A stretch of 6,146 nt of DNA from NCBI GenBank assembly GCA_023269335.1, contig JAHFTM010000114.1, positions 1 to 6,146 on the forward strand, given 5' to 3'. A program made the position numbers and the translations under genes. This DNA is from Chlamydiia bacterium. GTDB lineage: Bacteria > Chlamydiota > Chlamydiia > Chlamydiales > FEN-1388. Of the stretch, positions 1 through 5,399 are shown piece after piece; the stretch's first letter is position 1; the number at the start of each line of letters is the position of its first letter. The notes under the pieces were generated by a model that did not search any database, was not told the DNA's origin, and saw only the letters and a list, made by a program, of their open reading frames with translations.

Positions 1-512
1 CCACGAACTAAAATTAAAAGACGCTCTTTATCAAAGTCATGTCTGTTCATGCCCGCAAGCTCGCTAATGCGCAGTCCTGAGCTATAAAAAAGCTCCATCA
101 TTGTTCTGTCGCGTACACCAAATAAAGTGCTTGTGTCAGGGGTTTGAAATAAAATTTTTACCTGTTCATAAGTAAGTGTGGATGGGATTTTGCGATCGAG
201 TTTAGGCATTTCAATGTCATCCATAGGATTTTTGTCGATCAACTTTTCACGAAGAGCATATTTAAAAAATGAGCGCAGTGCAGAGAGCCTTCGTGCAATA
301 GTCCGCTTGTTGATTTTCTGATCAGCCAAGATCACCACAAAGCTGCGGATTATTTTTCGATCTATTGTTGTAAGGTTGGTGCAAGAAAGTGTTTGAAGGT
401 GTTTTTCAAAAGATGTTAAATCAATTGAATAAGACCTGATTGTATGCTCAGATGAGTTTTTAAGGACTCTCAAATATTCTAAGAATTTCGTTTTTGTATC
501 GCAAAATGTCAT
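1..512 (-). CDS. xerC: Xer-type tyrosine recombinase (XerC-like), C-terminal part cut by left window edge
   Basis: Site-specific recombinase of the tyrosine family. XerC and XerD together resolve chromosome dimers at dif near the end of replication, in the cytoplasm. The visible 170 residues hold the N-terminal SAM-like core-binding domain (about residues 6-90, beginning FLEYLRVLKNSSEHTIRSY) and the start of the catalytic domain. The first catalytic arginine is Arg148, in SSGLRISEL. The remaining catalytic residues (Lys, HxxR, His, Tyr) lie beyond the window, so activity cannot be judged. The family is about 300 residues long, so a little over half is present. The ATG overlaps the dapF stop as ATGA. 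No good Shine-Dalgarno is close by, which suggests translational coupling to dapF. Xer assignment is firm; XerC rather than XerD rests on general resemblance and on the proteobacterial dapF-xerC neighbourhood. Confidence 0.88.
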   Translation of the reverse strand, partial: MTFCDTKTKFLEYLRVLKNSSEHTIRSYSIDLTSFEKHLQTLSCTNLTTIDRKIIRSFVVILADQKINKRTIARRLSALRSFFKYALREKLIDKNPMDDIEMPKLDRKIPSTLTYEQVKILFQTPDTSTLFGVRDRTMMELFYSSGLRISELAGMNRHDFDKERLLILVR

Positions 513-1342
513 AAAAAAATAACGCCTGAGAGCTGTTTGTTCTCATCGAGAAAAAATGTTCCATCGCCAATCCAGGTTGCAGGGCCAGTCATCTTAGCAA
601 AATCAGATGAGGTAAAGTCAATTTCTAGAAAGTCTTTTGAGCGCACTTGTAAACGTATAGGAGGCTTTTTCTTGGCTATTTTGTAAAGGGCATAGGCGCA
701 AGCTGTAGCCCCGGTGCCGCACGCGAGGGTTTCATTTTCAACGCCGCGCTCATAGGTGCGGATTTTAGACGTCGCTATTTCAACAAAATTGACATTGGCC
801 CCGCACGGTTGAAAATGGACATGATGGCGAAAAAAGTTGCCTATTTTCACAACATCTAGCGATTCAATATCTGAAACAAAAGTGACAAGATGTGGCACTC
901 CTGTATCAAAATAGCTGAACTGCCAAGTTGTGCCTTCAAAATCAAGCTGGATGTTAAAATCTAGCTCAACTACAGCGCCCATATCCACACAATAAAGATC
1001 ATCTAAAACTGCAATGCTGAGAGTGCGCTTTTTAGTCTCAAGAAGGTAGTTTGGCTGCCTAAAGTCTAGTTTTTCTTTTACAAAACGAGCAAGCGCTCGC
1101 ACTCCATTTCCACACATCGAAGCTTCACAGCCATCATTATTAAAAAACTTCATTGTAAACTGACAGGTAGCAGAGTTTTGCACCAAGATGAGACCATCGA
1201 TGACATGGCCAGCTACTTGAGAACCTTTGATGCAAAGCTCCTGTATCAGTGCTTGATTTTGACTGCAGAAGAGCATTTCACGATCGTCAATCAAGACAAA
1301 GTCATTTCCGCAGCCGGAGTAGTGACTAAATGGAATGCTCAT
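509..1342 (-). CDS. dapF: Diaminopimelate epimerase DapF
   Basis: Cofactor-independent epimerase converting LL- to meso-diaminopimelate, the last step before meso-DAP enters lysine and peptidoglycan synthesis; cytoplasmic. The 277 residues match the family length. Both catalytic cysteines are present: Cys77 in NNDGCEASMCGNGVRAL and Cys208 in ERGVENETLACGTGATAC. Other family landmarks are the N-terminal GNDFVLID (residues 12-19), GVPHLV (148-153) and ANVNFVEI (182-189). The usual HGLGNDF is SGCGNDF here, adding an extra cysteine (Cys11) next to the substrate-binding Asn13. The ATG lies 6 bases after the clpP stop, and an AAGG overlapping that stop (1347-1350) is the only ribosome-site candidate, so expression probably depends on readthrough from clpP. 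C. trachomatis DapF has been reported also to racemise glutamate; whether this protein does is unknown. Confidence 0.96.
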   Translation of the reverse strand: MSIPFSHYSGCGNDFVLIDDREMLFCSQNQALIQELCIKGSQVAGHVIDGLILVQNSATCQFTMKFFNNDGCEASMCGNGVRALARFVKEKLDFRQPNYLLETKKRTLSIAVLDDLYCVDMGAVVELDFNIQLDFEGTTWQFSYFDTGVPHLVTFVSDIESLDVVKIGNFFRHHVHFQPCGANVNFVEIATSKIRTYERGVENETLACGTGATACAYALYKIAKKKPPIRLQVRSKDFLEIDFTSSDFAKMTGPATWIGDGTFFLDENKQLSGVIFL

Positions 1343-1348
1343 ACTGCC

Positions 1349-1936
1349 TTAGATATCTTTATATGAGGAGATGATACGGTCAAGCAGGCCAAAACTTTTT
1401 GCTTCCTCAGCTGTCATCCAAGCATCTCTATCAAGCGATTTTTCAAGCGCTTCATAGCTTTTGCCGGTTGCCTGCATATAAATCTCAATGAGCAGTTTGC
1501 GCATTTTGAGAATTTCTTTTGCCTGAATTTCAAGATCTGTTGCTTGTCCTTGGATTACTCCTGAAAGCCTAGGCTGGTGGATCATCACTCTACTTTTTGG
1601 TGTAGCAAAGCGTTTCCCTTTATCAGCAGTTAGCATTAAGATAGAACCCATGGAAGCTGCCATGCCAGTCACTATAGTCGTGATAGGCGAAGAAGTCATT
1701 TTCAGCTGATCCCAAATTGCAAATCCTGCATCAATGGAGCCACCAGGGCTATTCAGGATAACTGTGATGGGTTTACCTGGATTTTCATTTTCTAAAAACC
1801 ACAGTTTTTTGATGGTATCTTCAGCAAGATCATTATCAATTGCGTTACAAATAAATATTCGGCGTGTTTGTAAAATGGAATTGTCTATACGATCTTTAAG
1901 TCTGATCAAGTTGATGTCTTCGTTTTTCGCGGGCAT
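1349..1936 (-). CDS. clpP: ATP-dependent Clp protease proteolytic subunit ClpP (ClpP1-like)
   Basis: Serine peptidase (family S14) that assembles into a barrel and degrades proteins unfolded by ClpX or ClpC ATPases in the cytoplasm. The 195 residues match the family. The full catalytic triad is visible: Ser95 in GMAASMGSIL, His120 in VMIHQP, and Asp171 in LDRDAWMTAEEA. The oxyanion-region motif NSPGGSIDAG is at residues 62-71. The start is supported by a strong AAAGGAG six bases upstream and by the expected N-terminal spacing, with no long propeptide. Its place directly after glyA and before dapF matches C. trachomatis clpP1 (CT431); chlamydiae carry a second copy, clpP2, beside clpX, not seen here. 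In Chlamydia, ClpP1 and ClpP2 are thought to form a mixed complex. Being ClpP1 rather than ClpP2 is inferred from gene order. Confidence 0.96.
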   Translation of the reverse strand: MPAKNEDINLIRLKDRIDNSILQTRRIFICNAIDNDLAEDTIKKLWFLENENPGKPITVILNSPGGSIDAGFAIWDQLKMTSSPITTIVTGMAASMGSILMLTADKGKRFATPKSRVMIHQPRLSGVIQGQATDLEIQAKEILKMRKLLIEIYMQATGKSYEALEKSLDRDAWMTAEEAKSFGLLDRIISSYKDI

Positions 1937-1942
1937 GGTATG

Positions 1943-1949
1943 CTCCTTT
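1943..1949 (-). promoter_or_regulatory. Ribosome binding site of clpP
   Basis: On the minus strand this reads AAAGGAG, preceded by more A residues and followed by a six-base spacer to the clpP ATG at 1936. It is a near-ideal Shine-Dalgarno in the 41-base glyA-clpP gap. It suggests clpP is translated efficiently in its own right, unlike dapF and xerC downstream, whose sites are weak. No convincing promoter is visible in this gap. Confidence 0.75.
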
Positions 1950-1977
1950 TTTAACCGCAGTGTATAAATAGACTGAA

Positions 1978-3480
1978 TTATTTGCTACTGATTGCCATCT
2001 CATCTTCTGTAACCATAATCTCAGGATAGAGTGGAAAGCGTTGTAGAAGTTCGTGCGAGCGAGCTTTTAAGATATCTAATATTTGTGGCTCGACCTGGCA
2101 GAGTGCTTTACTTATCCCGCCTTGAGGAGAGGGCAGGGGTGTAGTATGGCGAAGGCAGTCGTTAATGATGCCGGCTATTTGCTTCATCTCTTCAACGCCC
2201 ATTCCAAGAGTCGTCAGTGCCGGTGTCCCAAGGCGTATCCCTGAGGTATACCAAGGACCATTTTTATCAAATGGAATGGCATTGCGATTACAGGTTATAT
2301 GTGCTTGGCGTAAAGCCGTTTCTGCATGACGTCCAGTAAGATTAAATGGCGTAAGATCAACGATCACCATGTGATTGTCAGTACCATCAGTAAGAATCTT
2401 GAACCCGAGTTTTTTTAATGCTTCAGCAAGCGCTTGCGAGTTGCGTACAATCTTATGTGCATAGGATTGAAAACTTTCATTTTTAGCTTCCTTAAATGCA
2501 ACACACTTAGCTGCAATAACATGAGGAAGTGGTCCACCTAAAACAAGAGGACAGCCTTTGTCCACAAATTCTTTATATTCGTTTGTGCAAAGAATAAAGC
2601 CGCCTCGCGGGCCTCTGAGAGTTTTATGCGTCGTTGAAGTGACGATATCAGCAAAAGGAATTGGGTTATACTCGCCGGTAAATACCTTGCCAGCTACAAG
2701 TCCTGCAAAGTGCGCCATGTCAACCATAAAGGTGGCGCCAACGGACTGTGCGATCTCTTTCATTTTGGCAAAGTTAATCTTACGAGGATATGCAGAGTAA
2801 CCGGCAAGTAAAATTGCAGGCTGGATCTCTTTTGCGAGTTTGGCGATCATGTCGTAGTCTATTAGCCCTGTTTCAGGGTCAACATCGTAAAAGTGCGCCT
2901 GCATCATTTTCGAGGAGATGTTATGGCGATAGCCATGAGTTAAGTGGCCGCCGGAATTAAGCGACATGCCGAGGATTTTTTGATTGACTAAGAGCTGTCT
3001 GACATCTTCATATTCACTTGCACTGAGTTCATCAAGCGTGCGTTTTCCCAAACGCTCGATCTCTTTTGTCTGAATGCGTTTAATAAGAATAGCCCAAAAA
3101 GCGACTAAATTTGCATCAGCTCCGCTATGGGGTTGGACATATGCGTGATCACTGCCAAAAAGCTCTCTTAGCGTGTTCACGGCTTCCTGTTCCAGTCCAT
3201 CTACGTTGTCACAGCCGGCATAAAAGCGGTGATGGGGCGTACCTTCAGCATATTTATCGGTAAGAAGATTGCCCATAGCAAGCTGGACAGTAAGCGAAGA
3301 AAAATTTTCTGAGGCAATCATTTTTAAAAAGGCTCTTTGATCTTTGAGCTCTTGCAAGATTTTTTCACTGACGGAAGGTGCTGAGGCTCCGATATGATCT
3401 AAGCTTGCAAGGAAAGCGATTGCTGCTGTTGAGCGCTCGTCTGGGGTGGTTTTTGCTAAATAGGCATCGAGTTGTTTCAT
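1978..3480 (-). CDS. glyA: Serine hydroxymethyltransferase GlyA, long chlamydial-type form
   Basis: PLP-dependent enzyme interconverting serine plus tetrahydrofolate with glycine plus 5,10-methylene-tetrahydrofolate, the main one-carbon source; cytoplasmic. With the ATG at 3480 it has 500 residues, against about 417 in E. coli and about 497 as I recall for C. trachomatis. Landmarks are IASENF (55-60), VQPHSGADAN (115-124), DMAHFAGL (254-261), the PLP lysine Lys286 in TSTTHKTLRGPRGG, and Arg416 in SGIRLGTPALTT. Extra length comes from about 30 N-terminal residues, an insertion of about 30 residues (roughly 133-166) before SLNSGGHLTHG, and a C-terminal tail with RFPLYP. The reading frame continues upstream to an ATG at 3537, but those 19 hydrophobic residues lack a ribosome site, while AGGTGA sits just before 3480. 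Chlamydial GlyA has been reported to have weak alanine racemase activity. Confidence 0.96.
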   Translation of the reverse strand: MKQLDAYLAKTTPDERSTAAIAFLASLDHIGASAPSVSEKILQELKDQRAFLKMIASENFSSLTVQLAMGNLLTDKYAEGTPHHRFYAGCDNVDGLEQEAVNTLRELFGSDHAYVQPHSGADANLVAFWAILIKRIQTKEIERLGKRTLDELSASEYEDVRQLLVNQKILGMSLNSGGHLTHGYRHNISSKMMQAHFYDVDPETGLIDYDMIAKLAKEIQPAILLAGYSAYPRKINFAKMKEIAQSVGATFMVDMAHFAGLVAGKVFTGEYNPIPFADIVTSTTHKTLRGPRGGFILCTNEYKEFVDKGCPLVLGGPLPHVIAAKCVAFKEAKNESFQSYAHKIVRNSQALAEALKKLGFKILTDGTDNHMVIVDLTPFNLTGRHAETALRQAHITCNRNAIPFDKNGPWYTSGIRLGTPALTTLGMGVEEMKQIAGIINDCLRHTTPLPSPQGGISKALCQVEPQILDILKARSHELLQRFPLYPEIMVTEDEMAISSK

Positions 3481-3485
3481 GAGGA

Positions 3486-3491
3486 TCACCT
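3486..3491 (-). promoter_or_regulatory. Ribosome binding site deciding the glyA start
   Basis: Reads AGGTGA on the minus strand, ending five bases before the ATG at 3480. It favours this start over the upstream in-frame ATG at 3537, which would add a hydrophobic stretch not expected in this cytosolic enzyme. Confidence 0.6.
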
Positions 3492-3515
3492 GCCATAATA
3501 CGTTAAAGAACCTCA

Positions 3516-3544
3516 ATGCTACTACACATCCCATCAATAATCAA
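3516..3544 (-). promoter_or_regulatory. Possible promoter for the glyA-clpP-dapF-xerC operon
   Basis: In the 94-base gap between the kinase and glyA, the minus strand reads TTGATT (3539-3544), a 17-base spacer, then TAGCAT (3516-3521). Each hexamer matches the major sigma consensus at four of six positions. A start site about seven bases downstream would give a leader of roughly 30 bases containing the glyA ribosome site. Gap length and position make a promoter plausible, but such matches occur by chance in AT-rich DNA. I see no clear terminator for the kinase gene in the same gap, so readthrough from upstream is also possible. Confidence 0.3.
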
Positions 3545-3574
3545 CACTCAATTAAAACCCGTATATCGCGTTAA

Positions 3575-4738
3575 TTATAATTTGAGAAGTTCTAGCTCAA
3601 GAGGATCTCGATCCCAACTCCTAAGAAAAGAGATGAGGTCGCCAATTGTGGGGCTCTTTCCTGCTCGGATATAGTAACCAGAAGTGGCAACTGCTAAAAG
3701 AAGGCATTCGGCAAGCGTAAGTTTTAGGCCTTTTCCGACAAGAAAGCCCGCATTGAAATTGTCTCCGCCGCCAGTGGTAAGAAAAGGTGTTTTGCAAAAT
3801 GGGCCATCTGTATGTGTGCTTTCATCTTTTGTGCAAGCTGCCGCATATTTTGTTGTATGAATGACAATCGTATCAAGCCCTGTTTTAGATTGGATAAATC
3901 CAGCTAAAGAGGCAACTTTTTCTCGACTTAGCTCTAACTCTTTTACTGGGAGTGTATGATCAAAAAGATGTGCAATGCGTTTGGCTTCCAGTTCATTCAG
4001 GCCAAGAGTGATTGTGTAAAAGCGTGAAAGATCAGCCAAAGTAATAATTGCTTCTTGCAAATCAAGATCAGACCTTTTTGCGGGGTCAGCAAGGTCGATA
4101 AATAGTTCTCGTCGCTCTGCACGCACAGCTATATGAGGAAGAATGTTGGTGATGAGATATTTCCAGATCTTGGTCATCCCTAAAACCATGGTCCAATTGG
4201 CTGAGATAAAAATATCAGCTTCATCGAAAAGCGCAAGTAATTCCTTTTCTGGAATGCGCTTTACAAGAAGTTCTGGATCTATTTGCAAAATGCTTTGCAT
4301 TTTGCCAAGTATGATTTTACTATCAGTGAATTCAAGTGCGTCGGAGTGACCCGAAGAGGTGAGTGAAAGCACTTTTTTGCAGCTTTGTAAGAGAGGCTTA
4401 AAAAGTGGTTCGATTTCAGGAAATCCAAGAGCCCCGATGAGTGTGGGTAAAAATCCGAAAGCTGCGAGCGCTGATGCTAAAATTGGACCGTTGCCGCCAA
4501 TTTTTGTTTTTTTGACAACAAGTTCAAAATTTGTGCCTTTATCTGCAGCGTCTACAATGCGTTCACCAAATTCGCGGATGGTGGCAATCGGTTCATAGTT
4601 TTCGGTATCGTGTCTCATTTTTACACATGAGAGGATCTCATCGGTAAAGCCATCAAATCCAATGAGATATGACGTCTCAAAAGCTTTTTTTGATGCAGAA
4701 AGCAAAGAGAGCTTTTGGGCAAGTTGCGTTCTTTTCAC
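3575..4738 (-). CDS. PfkB/ribokinase-family carbohydrate kinase, substrate unknown
   Basis: Predicted ATP-dependent kinase of a sugar or sugar-like alcohol; cytoplasmic. From a GTG at 4738 it has 387 residues. The C-terminal PfkB signature is clear: TTGGGDNFNAGF, with Asp326 as the catalytic base and the glycine-rich anion hole before it. The N-terminal half has IGFDGFTDEIL (about 26-36) and the substrate-side motif GGNGP (81-85), followed by LIGALG; GLNELEA (246-252) is another family landmark. At 387 residues it is longer than the usual 300-340. The frame also allows a GTG at 4783, which would overlap the upstream gene by 35 bases, but the GTG at 4738 has an AAGG eight bases before it, within the upstream gene's TAAGG stop region. 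Family is secure; I cannot name the substrate. The neighbouring starch-binding-like gene hints at polysaccharide metabolism. Confidence 0.88.
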   Translation of the reverse strand: MKRTQLAQKLSLLSASKKAFETSYLIGFDGFTDEILSCVKMRHDTENYEPIATIREFGERIVDAADKGTNFELVVKKTKIGGNGPILASALAAFGFLPTLIGALGFPEIEPLFKPLLQSCKKVLSLTSSGHSDALEFTDSKIILGKMQSILQIDPELLVKRIPEKELLALFDEADIFISANWTMVLGMTKIWKYLITNILPHIAVRAERRELFIDLADPAKRSDLDLQEAIITLADLSRFYTITLGLNELEAKRIAHLFDHTLPVKELELSREKVASLAGFIQSKTGLDTIVIHTTKYAAACTKDESTHTDGPFCKTPFLTTGGGDNFNAGFLVGKGLKLTLAECLLLAVATSGYYIRAGKSPTIGDLISFLRSWDRDPLELELLKL

Positions 4739-4746
4739 TGAAGTAG

Positions 4747-4750
4747 CCTT
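4747..4750 (-). promoter_or_regulatory. Short ribosome site for the kinase, overlapping the upstream stop
   Basis: Reads AAGG on the minus strand, sharing bases with the TAA stop of the upstream gene (4749-4751) and lying eight bases before the GTG at 4738. The overlap of stop and ribosome site suggests the two genes are translationally coupled. It is the main reason for preferring the 4738 start; the alternative GTG at 4783 has only a GGAG too far upstream. Confidence 0.4.
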
Positions 4751-5213
4751 AAAACTGAGGCGACAAGACCACCTGTTTTCCACATTCTACGGGATGATTT
4801 TCTCCACGCTCAAATTGTCGATCGTCTAGCACTATCTTAAATTTGGCATTGGAAAAAGACTTGTCTGTGATCCATTCCCATTCATCTGCTTTCACGTTTT
4901 TCATTGCAACACCTTTATCCCAGCTTAAGCCAGAAATACCTTCGCCGCGAATGAAAAGATTATGTGGAAAGCCGCAGTTGCATTTGACAACTATTTTTGT
5001 GTGGTTTTTTTGGCTTGCGTTTGGTGGCATGGCATGGAGTGTGTTAGGTTTTAAATTTTCAATTTTTGATGAAGGATTGGGGGTTTTTGTGGCGAGCGAG
5101 TTGGCGGTATTAGAACTTGTTACCGCTGGGCTTTGTTCATTTTTATTGGAGACCATATCATTGCAGCCACAGTCATCGGACTTTGGTTTTCTTGGGTTTC
5201 GTAAAGGGTTCAT
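4749..5213 (-). CDS. Small protein with disordered N-terminus and starch-binding-like (CBM20/CBM48-type) C-terminal domain
   Basis: I do not recognise a named family for the whole 154-residue protein. Residues 1-70 are rich in Asn, Ser, Thr, Pro and Lys and look disordered; there is no signal peptide or membrane segment. Residues 71-154 resemble a compact beta-sandwich of the starch-binding type: a strand TKIVVKCNCG, NLFIRGEG, LSWDKGVAMKNV, then DEWEW, a FKIVLDDRQFERGENH stretch typical of these domains, and a final strand ending SPQF. Two CxC pairs (Cys15/Cys17 and Cys78/Cys80) plus Cys144 are unusual. The start is firm: GGAGG lies five bases upstream. It is the first gene of the minus-strand run and its stop abuts the kinase start, so the pair probably form one unit. 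A role in sensing or binding glycogen or another sugar polymer is inference only. Confidence 0.75.
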   Translation of the reverse strand: MNPLRNPRKPKSDDCGCNDMVSNKNEQSPAVTSSNTANSLATKTPNPSSKIENLKPNTLHAMPPNASQKNHTKIVVKCNCGFPHNLFIRGEGISGLSWDKGVAMKNVKADEWEWITDKSFSNAKFKIVLDDRQFERGENHPVECGKQVVLSPQF

Positions 5214-5218
5214 GTTTT

Positions 5219-5223
5219 CCTCC
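5219..5223 (-). promoter_or_regulatory. Ribosome binding site of the CBM-like gene
   Basis: Reads GGAGG on the minus strand, five bases before the ATG at 5213. This strong site confirms the gene is on the minus strand and argues against the antisense open frame covering the same bases. Confidence 0.7.
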
Positions 5224-5332
5224 GCATGTAAAGTTCCTTAAAAGATCTATATAATTTGCACCCTAATATATTATATAAATTATTTCAATAGGATAATTTT
5301 TGAGTTTCAGTGTCCCTTCTCCAAAGTTTTTC

Positions 5333-5362
5333 TTGTTATTTTTCTCCTTTTCACGATATTAT
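5333..5362 (+). promoter_or_regulatory. Candidate promoter for the CT398-like gene
   Basis: TTGTTA (5333-5338), an 18-base spacer, and TATTAT (5357-5362) form a reasonable match to the major sigma consensus. The predicted start would leave a leader of about 30 bases that includes the purine-rich ribosome site before the ATG. Position and spacing are good, but the AT-rich setting raises the chance of a coincidental match. Confidence 0.4.
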
Positions 5363-5386
5363 ATGCGTTTTTATTAGATACAATTT

Positions 5387-5395
5387 GAGGAAGGG
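5387..5395 (+). promoter_or_regulatory. Ribosome binding site of the CT398-like gene
   Basis: GAGGAAGGG ends four bases before the ATG at 5400. It contains AGGA at a better eight-base spacing. It supports this start codon. Confidence 0.65.
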
Positions 5396-5399
5396 AACC

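Larger units (their letters stand above)
5214..5399. other. AT-rich divergent intergenic spacer
   Basis: This spacer separates the minus-strand run from the plus-strand CT398-like gene and should hold promoters for both. The part from about 5245 to 5300 is extremely AT-rich with overlapping TATA-like words. On the minus strand a perfect TATAAT lies at 5270-5275, about 57 bases before the ATG at 5213, but no good -35 is found 16-18 bases before it. The plus-strand promoter candidate is listed separately. I see no tRNA, small RNA or hairpin-plus-T-run here. Confidence 0.6.

Noticed and set aside
1178..1366. Short plus-strand open frames within dapF, clpP, glyA and the kinase.
   Set aside because: All lie opposite well-supported genes and show no ribosome site or recognisable protein motif.
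3481..3537. N-terminal extension of GlyA by 19 hydrophobic residues from an upstream ATG.
   Set aside because: A ribosome site directly precedes the ATG at 3480, the resulting 500-residue length fits chlamydial GlyA, and a membrane-like leader makes no sense for this enzyme.
3544..3582. AT-rich inverted repeat after the kinase stop (AATTAA paired with TTAATT, plus a 10-base palindrome at 3573-3582) considered as a terminator.
   Set aside because: The stem is only A-T pairs, the loop is long, and no T-run follows, so it would not act as an intrinsic terminator.
4739..4783. Kinase start at the upstream GTG, overlapping the CBM-like gene by 35 bases.
   Set aside because: It lacks a well-spaced ribosome site, and the extra 15 residues show no family motif. 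It remains possible.
4843..5241. Open frame of 132 codons on the plus strand, antisense to the CBM-like gene, with a hydrophobic stretch resembling a membrane segment.
   Set aside because: It begins with TTG, has no ribosome site, and lies opposite a gene with a strong GGAGG and recognisable domain pattern. Hydrophobicity is expected opposite Asn/Lys-rich coding sequence.
5245..5300. AT-rich block considered as a replication origin or integration site.
   Set aside because: No repeated DnaA-box-like words, no direct repeats and no origin-type neighbours were found; a divergent promoter region explains it more simply.
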